A DNA stretch of 64,000 bases from Bacteroidaceae bacterium (GTDB lineage Bacteria > Bacteroidota > Bacteroidia > Bacteroidales > Bacteroidaceae), in contig JAGBTN010000017.1 in assembly GCA_017631315.1 (NCBI GenBank), positions 248,001-312,000 on the forward strand, written 5' to 3'. Under the pieces are notes generated by a model. That model was not told the DNA's origin. It did not search any database and saw only the letters and a program-made list of their open reading frames with translations. A program made the position numbers and the translations under genes. Of this stretch, positions 54,225 through 62,526 are shown piece after piece; within the stretch, counting starts at the first letter, position 1; every line of letters begins with the position of its first letter.

Positions 54225-55508
54225 TTATTTGTTTCCTTCCTTCTTCTGTTTCTTCTTATTATGATAGTAGCGTCTCTTCTTGGATTTATCGCCACCTTTG
54301 CCCTTCTCGGCTTGCTTCCCTTGGGAGTGATGTTTCTTCCCACCAGACATATTAGACCTATAGTTCGGCGTCTCGCCCAACTCCTCGGGCATAACCTCCT
54401 TCGGTATTTCCTTGCCAAGGAATCGTTCTATCTGGCGGAAATAGTGCATATCCTTCTCTGCCACAAACGTAACAGCACGCCCACCACGCCCGGCTCGGGC
54501 TGTACGGCCAATGCGGTGGACATAGTCCTCCTCATCGCGAGGCACATCGAAATTAATGACCAAAACAATATCATCAATATCAATACCACGCGCCACAATA
54601 TCCGTTGCAACAAGAATATCAGTCTTGCCACTTCGGAATGAGAACATCACTTCGTCACGCTCTGCCTGCGAAAGGTCACTATGCATGGCACGTGCATTAT
54701 AACCGGCACGAATGATACTCAATGCAAGTTCCTTTGTCTTTTTCTTGGAATCCGTAAAGATAATAACACGATGGGGAGCCTCCTGCTCAAACAAATGCTT
54801 TACAACAAGAAGTTTCTGTGGTTCGTAACAAATATAAGCACTCTGGCGTATATTCTCCGCAGGCCTGCTTACTGCAAGTTTCACTTCAACAGGATTACGT
54901 AAAATGCTGTGTGCCAAACTCAATATGTCGCCAGGCATTGTTGCGCTGAACATAATCGTCTGATGCTCTTTAGGCAAGGCCTTCGCTATGAGAAGTATGT
55001 CATCGCAAAAGCCCATGTCGAGCATACGGTCAGCCTCATCAAGAATAAAAAACGAAACACGGCTGAGATCGATATTGCCTAAACTCAAATGGCTGATGAG
55101 TCTTCCCGGTGTAGCAATTACAACATCAGCACCGTTCTGCATGGCTCTCTTCTCCTGTTCGTAACGAATACCATCGTTGCCACCATAAACAGCCACACTG
55201 CTCACGTCAGGCAAATGATAGGCAAATCCCTGCATTGCGCTGTCTATTTGCTGGGCAAGTTCACGTGTGGGAGACATAATGACACAGTTGATGGCATCCT
55301 TGGGATAGCCACCATCGGCCAACAGACTCAGCACAGGAAGCAAATATGCAGCAGTCTTACCCGTACCGGTTTGAGCAACACCCATCACATCCCGACCTTC
55401 AAGAATAGGTGGTATAGCGTGTTCCTGAATAGGAGTTGTATCTATGAAGTTCATGTCATCGAGTGCATCGAGGACATAATCATTAAGATCTAAATCGTAG
55501 AAGTCCAC
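54225..55508 (-). CDS. DEAD-box RNA helicase with basic tail (RhlE-like)
   Basis: 427 residues. All helicase motifs are present: Q motif (PIQEHAIPPILEGRD), I (AQTGTGKTAAY), Ia (PTRELAQQI), II (LDEADRMLDMGF), III (SAT), and the C-terminal DIVARGIDI and HRIGRTARAGRGG. A Lys/Arg-rich tail (about 385-427) likely binds RNA nonspecifically. It unwinds short duplexes in ribosome assembly or mRNA turnover, consistent with the adjacent pseudouridine synthase. Confidence 0.94.
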   Translation of the reverse strand: MDFYDLDLNDYVLDALDDMNFIDTTPIQEHAIPPILEGRDVMGVAQTGTGKTAAYLLPVLSLLADGGYPKDAINCVIMSPTRELAQQIDSAMQGFAYHLPDVSSVAVYGGNDGIRYEQEKRAMQNGADVVIATPGRLISHLSLGNIDLSRVSFFILDEADRMLDMGFCDDILLIAKALPKEHQTIMFSATMPGDILSLAHSILRNPVEVKLAVSRPAENIRQSAYICYEPQKLLVVKHLFEQEAPHRVIIFTDSKKKTKELALSIIRAGYNARAMHSDLSQAERDEVMFSFRSGKTDILVATDIVARGIDIDDIVLVINFDVPRDEEDYVHRIGRTARAGRGGRAVTFVAEKDMHYFRQIERFLGKEIPKEVMPEELGETPNYRSNMSGGKKHHSQGKQAEKGKGGDKSKKRRYYHNKKKQKKEGNK

Positions 55509-55549
55509 TTTGTATGGTTATCTGTTATATGGTTTATTAACTTTTCTCA

Positions 55550-56653
55550 CTATCTCGGAGCCTTCCTGTATAGGTATATTGCCACAAACGTATAAAGTAT
55601 ATTGGGCAACCAAGCCGCCAAGATCGGATGCATGCCAGCATTTGTAGAAAATGTAGCCGATATGCCTTGAAGCAAGATGTATGTAGCACTAAGAGCAATA
55701 CCCGTTCCCAAAGCAAGCCCCATGCCACCCTTACGCTTTCTGGAAGACAAGGACATACCGATAGTCGACAAGATGAAAGCAGCAAATGGCGATGCATAAC
55801 GTTTATAATACTCCACTTCAAACATACTTAGGTTACCACTACCTCTGTTTCGTTGTTTGTCAATATATTCACGCAACTCACTGTTGGTCATCGTCTCTTG
55901 CTGATTACGAATAAACAGGAAATCGCGTGGTTCCATACGAATTATCGTATCTATAACATCATAATGCATGATTTTCTCCTTCATGCCACGAAGTTCTCTA
56001 ATTGTAACGTCTTTAAGATGCCACTGATAACGAACATCGCTCAACGTGTCATAACACGCAGTGTTTGCAGACAAATGAGAAACAAGTTTCTTCTGCTCAA
56101 ATTTATCGAGAGAAAAATGAATGCCCGTTTTGCTGATGCCATCGAAATGTTCCATATAAGCAATAACACCCTGCTCAACTTGCAACTGAACCTTCTCTGC
56201 ATAAGTTGGGTTCTTCTCTCGCTTTTTGTATGTGTTTTCAAAAGCAAGACGCTTAACACTGCTCCGAGGGATTACTTCTGCACCAAGATAGAACGTCATG
56301 GTAGCAATGATGGCAGAACTTATCATATAAGGTAGCAGCAAGCGCCGATGACTTATACCGGCACTTATCATTGCAATGATCTCACTGTCGTCTGCCATCT
56401 TCGATGTGAAAAAGATTACACTGATGAAGACAAACAATGCACTGAAAAGATTTGCATAATAGGGGATGAAGTTCAAATAGTATTGCATGATAATGGCCTG
56501 CCACGGAGCATGCGACTCAGTGAATCGGTCAATATTCTCGTTGAAATCGAACACAACACCAATACTTATAATAAGTACAATGGAAAAGAAGTAAGTTCCT
56601 AAAAACTTACTAATGATATAGCGATCGATTCGTTTGAGAAAAGGTATCTTCAT
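55550..56653 (-). CDS. lptG: LptF/LptG-family permease, short form
   Basis: 367 residues, the usual length for LptG. Three N-terminal spans (YIISKFLGTYFFSIVLIISIG, a pair near 60-120), a periplasmic domain (about 120-265) and three C-terminal spans (FAAFILSTIGMSLSSRKRKGGMGLALGTG) are visible. It would form the permease pair of the LPS exporter with the 9912-11822 protein. The order lon-tgt-lptG is one I associate with Bacteroidetes genomes. Confidence 0.87.
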   Translation of the reverse strand: MKIPFLKRIDRYIISKFLGTYFFSIVLIISIGVVFDFNENIDRFTESHAPWQAIIMQYYLNFIPYYANLFSALFVFISVIFFTSKMADDSEIIAMISAGISHRRLLLPYMISSAIIATMTFYLGAEVIPRSSVKRLAFENTYKKREKNPTYAEKVQLQVEQGVIAYMEHFDGISKTGIHFSLDKFEQKKLVSHLSANTACYDTLSDVRYQWHLKDVTIRELRGMKEKIMHYDVIDTIIRMEPRDFLFIRNQQETMTNSELREYIDKQRNRGSGNLSMFEVEYYKRYASPFAAFILSTIGMSLSSRKRKGGMGLALGTGIALSATYILLQGISATFSTNAGMHPILAAWLPNILYTFVAIYLYRKAPR

Positions 56654-56679
56654 AAACTATTTCAACTAACAATCTTTCC

Positions 56680-57810
56680 TTACAGTCTCTGTGTAACCAG
56701 TTTGAGTATAGAAGGTTTCCAAACGGAGAAATCACCGGCAATGATATGTTTACGTGCCTCACCAACAAGCCAAAGATAGAAAGCAAGATTGTGAAGGCTT
56801 CCTATCTGTAAAGCCAGCAATTCTTGGGCCTTAAACAGATGGTGTAAATATGCCTTAGTATAAAAAGTATCTACCCATGCAGTACCTTCTGAATCTATTG
56901 GTGAGAAATCATCTTCCCATTTTTTATTGCGCATATTCATAATGCCTTTACTTGTAAATAGCATAGCATTACGTCCATTGCGGGTTGGCATAACACAGTC
57001 AAACATGTCTACACCACGTTCAATCGCTTCCAGTAGATTTGCCGGCGTACCGACACCCATTAAATAACGAGGTTTGTCTTTAGGTAGAATTGCATTTACC
57101 ACCTCAACCATCTCATACATTACTTCGGCAGGTTCTCCTACAGCCAAACCACCTATTGCATAACCGTCGGCATCTTTTGAAGCAACAAACTCCGCACTCT
57201 GCTCCCTTAAATCACGATACGTACACCCTTGTACTATAGGGAATAGGCTTTGATTGTAACCATAAAGAGGATCAGTTTCATTGAAGCGTTTAAAACAACG
57301 ATCAAGCCAACGATGTGTTAAGCCGAGACTTTTCTTGGCATAGTTATAATCACTGGTTCCGGGAGGGCATTCGTCAAGAGCCATTATGATATCAGCGCCA
57401 ATGCTACGCTCAATATCAATCACCTTTTCTGGAGTAAAGACATGTTTGCTTCCATCTATATGACTTCGAAATGTACATCCTTCCTCTGTCAACTTACGAA
57501 TACCGGAAAGCGAAAACACTTGAAAGCCTCCGCTATCAGTCAGAATTGGACGATCCCAACCATTAAAAGCATGCAAGCCTCCTGCCTTTTCAAGTATTTC
57601 TGTGCCAGGACGAAGGTATAGATGATAGGTATTACCCAAAATAATTTGAGCCCTTACATCATTATGAAGGTCCCGGTCTGTAATACCTTTAACACTGCCA
57701 ACTGTCCCGACAGGCATAAAAATAGGTGTCTCAATCTGACCATGATCTGTAGTAATCAGGCCTGCTCGAGCATTAGATAATGAGTCTGTTTGCTGTATCT
57801 GGAATGTCAT
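56680..57810 (-). CDS. tgt: tRNA-guanine transglycosylase
   Basis: 376 residues, full length for bacterial TGT. The catalytic region LTDSGGFQVFSLSGIRK, the RYLMGVGTPANLLEAIERGVDMFDCVMPTRNGRNA block (nucleophile Asp in DMFDCVMPTR) and the catalytic Asp in ALDECPPG are intact. The zinc-site C-terminal Cys motif of CxC type is not obvious: TFYTKAYLHHLF stands where CxCxxCxxxYLxHLF is usual. It exchanges G34 for preQ1 in tRNAs with GUN anticodons. Its start overlaps the lon stop by 4 nt. Confidence 0.93.
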   Translation of the reverse strand: MTFQIQQTDSLSNARAGLITTDHGQIETPIFMPVGTVGSVKGITDRDLHNDVRAQIILGNTYHLYLRPGTEILEKAGGLHAFNGWDRPILTDSGGFQVFSLSGIRKLTEEGCTFRSHIDGSKHVFTPEKVIDIERSIGADIIMALDECPPGTSDYNYAKKSLGLTHRWLDRCFKRFNETDPLYGYNQSLFPIVQGCTYRDLREQSAEFVASKDADGYAIGGLAVGEPAEVMYEMVEVVNAILPKDKPRYLMGVGTPANLLEAIERGVDMFDCVMPTRNGRNAMLFTSKGIMNMRNKKWEDDFSPIDSEGTAWVDTFYTKAYLHHLFKAQELLALQIGSLHNLAFYLWLVGEARKHIIAGDFSVWKPSILKLVTQRL

Positions 57811-60272
57811 TTTTCTTTTCTTTCTTCTTCGAAAGTAAATTTAATTGGGTTCTTAACTTCTTCCTGGAGCAATGCAACATCAAGTACATCCTGTATATCT
57901 GTGACATAATGGAAGGACAGACCTTTAAGATATTCTGCAGATATTTCTTCAATATCCTTTTTATTTTCGTTGCAGAGTATGATATCCTTGATGCCTGCAC
58001 GTTTGGCTGCAAGTATCTTTTCGCGAATTCCGCCAACGGGGAGAACCTTTCCTCGAAGTGTTATTTCGCCAGTCATCGCCAATTCCGAACGAACTCTTCT
58101 TTGCGTCAATGCCGATGCAATGCTGGTTGCCATAGTAATTCCTGCACTTGGTCCGTCTTTAGGCACAGCACCTTCTGGAACATGGACATGCAGATTGTAG
58201 TTGTCAAAGATACGATTGTCAATACCGATACGTTCTGAATGTGCACGAATATATTCAAGGGCAAGCAATGCACTTTCCTTCATGATGTCACCCAGATTGC
58301 CTGTAAGTGTTAGTTTACTTCCTTTACCTTTACTTAGGCTTGTCTCTATAAAAAGTATTTCACCGCCAACACTGGTCCACGCCAGACCTGTAACAACGCC
58401 GGCGTATTCGTTTCCTTGGTATGAGTCGCGACTGTAGATAGGTTTGCCGAGTAATTCTTGTGTTTCCTCCTTAGAGATAGTGTGGTCACATTCAAATTCA
58501 CCTTTAGCGACACGAAGCGCAATGCGACGAAATAGTTTGTCGATTTGTTTCTCCAAATTACGCACACCGCTTTCTCTTGTATAACGCTCGATGATGAATT
58601 CTAAGGCGGGTTTGCCCACCTTAAGTGCAGGATGTTTCTTCAGGCCGTTCTTATCTCGGTTTTTGGGAACAAGGTGTTTTCTGGCTATTTCTATCTTTTC
58701 TTCTGTTATATAGCCATCTACCTGAATGAGTTCCATACGGTCGAGAAGTGGGCGAGGGATGCTGCTGATATCGTTGGCCGTAGCAATGAACATGACCTTA
58801 CTGAGATCGTAATCGAGGTCAATATAGTTGTCGTGAAAGGCTATGTTTTGTTCCGGGTCGAGAACTTCAAGCAAAGCAGAAGAAGGATCGCCATGAACGG
58901 AATTAGGTGAAACTTTATCAATCTCGTCAAGGATGAACACGGGGTTTGAACTGCCTGCCCTTTGCATTCCTTGAATTATACGACCAGGCATTGCTCCGAT
59001 ATAGGTACGTCGATGTCCACGTATTTCACTTTCATCGTGTACGCCTCCAAGACTGACGCGAACGTATTTGCGTCCTAGTGCTTCGGCAATACTACGTCCC
59101 AAACTTGTCTTGCCCACGCCCGGAGGTCCGTACAGGCAAATTATTGGACTTTGACGATCATTACGCATCTTCAGGACTGCAATATGTTCCAAGATACGCT
59201 CCTTTACCTTTTCCATACCATAGTGATCGCGATTGAGCTTCTTTTCTGCCATCGCAATGTTAGTGTTGTCTCGGGTACACTCATCCCAAGGTAAATCAAC
59301 TATTGTCTGGAGGTATTGCAACTGCACATTATAGTCAGGCGACTGCATATTAATACGGTTCAGCCTGTTCAACTCCTTATTGAAGATTTCTGCAGTCTTT
59401 TCTGTCCAGTGTTTGGTTTCTGCTTTTGCTTTAAGTTTGTTGATATCCTCTTGTCTGACGCTTGACTCATCCTTATCTCCAAGTTCGTTTTGTATATTTT
59501 GAACCTGCTGGCGAAGGAAGTATTCGCGCTGCTGCTGGTCGAGGTCGCTGCGTGTTTTATTTTCAATTTTACGTTTGAGCTTCATGAGCTCAATGATGTT
59601 GTTCGTAAAAAGGATTGCATGCCTGAGTCGTTCCAGTTCTGTGGGGCAGGAGAGGAGTTCGTACTTCTGTTCGATAGTGAGCGGAAGATAACTGCATATC
59701 GTATTCAGCATGAAGGTTGTGGGCTCCATGTTGTTGATATGGTGCATCAGTTCATCCGGATAATCTTCCAATACGCCCATCAGTTTGGTTGTCCTCTCCT
59801 TGAGCATTGCCAACATGGTTCCATACTCTGACTGCTCCATGTGATTGGGTTCCGTGTCAGTCATGTTGACCATCGTTCCCTCATAACTTCCATCAACAAA
59901 CCGAAGTTCTTGAATCTGTATGCGGTTGTAAGCCTGGAATAATGTACTATATGAGCCATCTGGCATCCTCATCGAGTGAACGAGTTTTGCAGCAACGCCG
60001 ATGGGGTAGAGGTCTTCCATTTGGGGAGTATCCACTTCGGGTGCTTTTTGGGTAAGCAAGGCTACCATTCCGTCAGTGCGCTCCAATTTTCGCAAAGTCT
60101 TTATGCTGCACTTCCTGCCTACGGTAATGGGGGATACTGTTCCGGGGAAAAATATATTGTCGCGGAGTGCTATAACAGGCATATCGCCGCCATGATTGGC
60201 ATGCATCATCTTGTCTGTTTCGCCTGACACTTCTGCTACAAAAGAAAAGGTTTTCTTATTCTTATCAAACAT
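57807..60272 (-). CDS. lon: ATP-dependent protease Lon
   Basis: 821 residues from ATG 60272. The N-terminal substrate domain starts [19 protein letters not shown]. The AAA module has [24 protein letters not shown] and [10 protein letters not shown]. The protease domain has the Ser-Lys dyad in [12 protein letters not shown] and [16 protein letters not shown] longer frame begins at 60347, but the TACTTTTG -7 box at 60312-60305 lies within it, so transcription starts later and ATG 60272 is used. It degrades misfolded and regulatory proteins and leads the lon-tgt-lptG-helicase-rluA run. Confidence 0.95.
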   Translation of the reverse strand: MFDKNKKTFSFVAEVSGETDKMMHANHGGDMPVIALRDNIFFPGTVSPITVGRKCSIKTLRKLERTDGMVALLTQKAPEVDTPQMEDLYPIGVAAKLVHSMRMPDGSYSTLFQAYNRIQIQELRFVDGSYEGTMVNMTDTEPNHMEQSEYGTMLAMLKERTTKLMGVLEDYPDELMHHINNMEPTTFMLNTICSYLPLTIEQKYELLSCPTELERLRHAILFTNNIIELMKLKRKIENKTRSDLDQQQREYFLRQQVQNIQNELGDKDESSVRQEDINKLKAKAETKHWTEKTAEIFNKELNRLNRINMQSPDYNVQLQYLQTIVDLPWDECTRDNTNIAMAEKKLNRDHYGMEKVKERILEHIAVLKMRNDRQSPIICLYGPPGVGKTSLGRSIAEALGRKYVRVSLGGVHDESEIRGHRRTYIGAMPGRIIQGMQRAGSSNPVFILDEIDKVSPNSVHGDPSSALLEVLDPEQNIAFHDNYIDLDYDLSKVMFIATANDISSIPRPLLDRMELIQVDGYITEEKIEIARKHLVPKNRDKNGLKKHPALKVGKPALEFIIERYTRESGVRNLEKQIDKLFRRIALRVAKGEFECDHTISKEETQELLGKPIYSRDSYQGNEYAGVVTGLAWTSVGGEILFIETSLSKGKGSKLTLTGNLGDIMKESALLALEYIRAHSERIGIDNRIFDNYNLHVHVPEGAVPKDGPSAGITMATSIASALTQRRVRSELAMTGEITLRGKVLPVGGIREKILAAKRAGIKDIILCNENKKDIEEISAEYLKGLSFHYVTDIQDVLDVALLQEEVKNPIKFTFEEERKEK

Positions 60273-60304
60273 TAAATTACGTCTTTCTATTAATACAAGC
60301 GGGT

Positions 60305-60312
60305 GCAAAAGT
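60305..60312 (-). promoter_or_regulatory. -7 box of the lon operon
   Basis: TACTTTTG on the reverse strand, 32 nt upstream of ATG 60272; it excludes the start at 60347. No heat-shock-type element is recognised. Confidence 0.55.
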
Positions 60313-60357
60313 ACAAAAAAAAAGCCAAACTTCGTGCGTGCGTTCAATTAAATATTG

Positions 60358-60365
60358 TAAATTTG
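60358..60365 (+). promoter_or_regulatory. -7 box of the trmN6-like gene
   Basis: TAAATTTG, 40 nt before ATG 60406. It lies 45 nt from the divergent lon -7 box, so the two promoters share one short control region. Confidence 0.45.
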
Positions 60366-60405
60366 CATGCCTTAGACCAAAGAGGGTCTTTTGAACATCA
60401 TCTTT

Positions 60406-61107
60406 ATGAGTAATAATTTCTTCCGTTTCAAGCATTTTCGGATAAACCACGACCGTTGCGCAATGAAGGTAGGCACTGATGGTGTGCTGCTTGGCGCATG
60501 GGGATGTGTGGACGGCCACCGTATTTTGGATATCGGCACCGGCTCTGGACTGATTGCATTGATGGCGGCACAGCGAAACCCCGATGCAGAAGTGCTCGGC
60601 GTTGACATTGATGAGGGGGCAGTTTCTCAGGCTCAAGAGAATATCGTTGAGAGTCCTTTCGGCGAACGTGTAGGTTGTATACTTCAAGACATTCTTACTT
60701 TTCAACCTGAAGAATGCTATGATGCCATTCTCTGTAATCCGCCATTCTATACGGAAAACACTTTGCCGCCGGACATGGCCCGCAGTCTGGCTCGAAACAG
60801 TGCAAGCTTGCCATTTGATTATCTCATTGGGAGTGTCTGTAAGATTCTTTCCGAAAAAGGGGTTTTCTCTGTTATTATACCAGTCCAGGCGATGCAGACT
60901 TTTACTGGATTATGCCTTGACAAAGGATTGTATCTGGTACGTCGATGCCTTGTACGCACTACGCCAAAGAAAACTCCACGCCGGGCATTGCTTACGTTTG
61001 CGATGGACAATTCGCAAGCAACCGAGGAAACGGAACTTTGTCTCATGAATCCCGATGGCAGCCGAAGCCTTGCATATTCGGAACTAACGAAAGATTTTTA
61101 TCTATAG
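60406..61107 (+). CDS. tRNA1(Val) (adenine(37)-N6)-methyltransferase-like protein (TrmN6/YfiC)
   Basis: 233 residues from ATG 60406 (an in-frame TTG at 60391 is less likely). The SAM-binding fold has RILDIGTGSGLIALMAA, VLGVDIDEGAVSQA, and the adenine-N6 catalytic motif LCNPPFYTE. The N-terminal FRFKHFRINHDRCAMKVGTDGVLLGAW is diagnostic for the YfiC branch (KVGTDGVLLGAW). It modifies A37 of tRNA1-Val. The last motif PRRALLTF is also family-typical. A membrane protein gene follows 7 nt later. Confidence 0.9.
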   Translation: MSNNFFRFKHFRINHDRCAMKVGTDGVLLGAWGCVDGHRILDIGTGSGLIALMAAQRNPDAEVLGVDIDEGAVSQAQENIVESPFGERVGCILQDILTFQPEECYDAILCNPPFYTENTLPPDMARSLARNSASLPFDYLIGSVCKILSEKGVFSVIIPVQAMQTFTGLCLDKGLYLVRRCLVRTTPKKTPRRALLTFAMDNSQATEETELCLMNPDGSRSLAYSELTKDFYL

Positions 61108-61114
61108 GCAAATA

Positions 61115-62050
61115 ATGTTAATGGACATTATGTTTAATATAAAGACTGTAAAATCGCTTTTTTGTACTTCTTTTAGGCCTGCATTGCAGACAACCGGCTG
61201 GTTGCTTCGGATTATGTTGCCTATATCTTTTTCGGTGTGTCTGTTGCAGTATTACGGTGTTATTGCCTGGTGTGCCCAGTGGCTTGGTCCGCTGTTTTGT
61301 CATATTGGTCTGCCCGGAGCATCGTCTATTGCTTTCCTGACTGGTGCAACTGCCACAACGTATGCTGCGCTTGCAGTGATGATGACAATGGAACTGACTA
61401 TGCGTCAGGCTACTATTATTTCAATCATGGTATTGATTTGCCATGCTTTGCCGTTGGAATGCACAGTGAACAAAAAGGTTGGTTCCAAACCTATACGCAT
61501 GGCCATCTTGCGTATTTTGGGCGCATTGCTTGCAGCATTCTATTTGCATCTGCTTTTGCCGGAGATGTCGGAGCCATTCGCTGCCATTCATCAGGTTGCC
61601 GACGACGCTTTGCTTTCGTCGGTTCTTCGGGGTTGGCTGCATTCTTCGTTGAAACTTGTAGTTACGATATTCCTTATTATTTATTTGTTGATGGTGTTAC
61701 AGCGACTGATGGAGCATTATGGTTTAATGCAGAAATTCACTCGTCCGCTTATGCCGTTGATGTCTATTTTCGGCTTGCCGCGTAACGCTGTGTACCTTTG
61801 GCTCGTAGGTAACATATTGGGCATCAGTTATGGTTCTGCTGTAATGCTGCAGTTGGAGGAAGAGGGCAAAATCAGTCGCGAAGAAGCCAACGAGGTGAAT
61901 TACCACCTCATCATGAATCACTCCATATTGGAAGACACGCTGGTATTTGCTACTGCAGGCATTTCTGCCCTGTGGATTCTCACCACTCGCCTACTCTTTG
62001 CCATGCTGCTTGTATGGGGCAGAAAAGCCGTTAAGTATATTGTCAAATAG
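61115..62050 (+). CDS. Nucleoside-recognition (Gate) domain membrane protein
   Basis: 311 residues (ATG 61130 is an alternative start). Eight or so hydrophobic spans include two Gate-like pairs: FLTGATATTYAALAVMM in the first and LVGNILGISYGSAVMLQLEEEGKIS in the second, with a conserved NHSILEDTLVF. Such proteins resemble SpmA/SpmB and nucleoside transporter gate domains; the solute is unknown. It is probably cotranscribed with the methyltransferase gene. Confidence 0.8.
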   Translation: MLMDIMFNIKTVKSLFCTSFRPALQTTGWLLRIMLPISFSVCLLQYYGVIAWCAQWLGPLFCHIGLPGASSIAFLTGATATTYAALAVMMTMELTMRQATIISIMVLICHALPLECTVNKKVGSKPIRMAILRILGALLAAFYLHLLLPEMSEPFAAIHQVADDALLSSVLRGWLHSSLKLVVTIFLIIYLLMVLQRLMEHYGLMQKFTRPLMPLMSIFGLPRNAVYLWLVGNILGISYGSAVMLQLEEEGKISREEANEVNYHLIMNHSILEDTLVFATAGISALWILTTRLLFAMLLVWGRKAVKYIVK

Positions 62051-62152
62051 TCACAAAATAGGGTTTATTGCTTTCTTTTTGATACCTGTAAAATTCATGC
62101 GAAACGGGATAAAATAGAAATAACTTGGCTTCTTTAACACACATCTTGAACG

Positions 62153-62240
62153 AAGTTGGACAATTACCTTAAGCTGTTTACCCAACAAGCCACGCCATGT
62201 TGTCCGACTTAACAGTAGATGTTTCATAAATCGGCATGCC
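62153..62240 (+). repeat. 22-bp phased array 11 (CAGTAGATGTT family, degenerate, 4 units)
   Basis: The clear units are at 62197 and 62219 (ATGTTGTCCGACTTAACAGTAG-type spacing, 22 nt, matching ATGTTGGCCAATC in array 9). Two earlier 22-nt blocks are degenerate. AAGTTGGACAA (62153-62163) pairs with TTGTCCGACTT (62200-62210), 10 of 11 with a G-T wobble. The remainder of the 476-nt convergent gap to 62526 holds three further inverted repeats and no gene. Confidence 0.6.
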
Positions 62241-62526
62241 TTAATTGGCATAAAAACCAGTCTTTTCTGCGAATTTAATCAAGTAAAATTAGAATTTAAC
62301 CTCGTCGTTTTTAGCAAGAAAAAGTGTAACCATTTCTATATCAGTATAGATAGTAAAATGGCAAAATTCTTCAAAAAATGACAGCCACCGATAGACGCGA
62401 AGAATTTTAGCGATTCTCGCGCATCAGCAACAAAGCAGATTGTAAGCAAAATGGCTAAATCTGTAACATTTTGTCAAGTGCCATGCTTGACAATTTCATT
62501 TGTTGAATGGAATAGAAACAGCCGGT

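Noticed and set aside
60272..60347. Longer lon start at 60347
   Set aside because: The TACTTTTG -7 box at 60305-60312 lies within the extension, so the messenger should not include that start codon.
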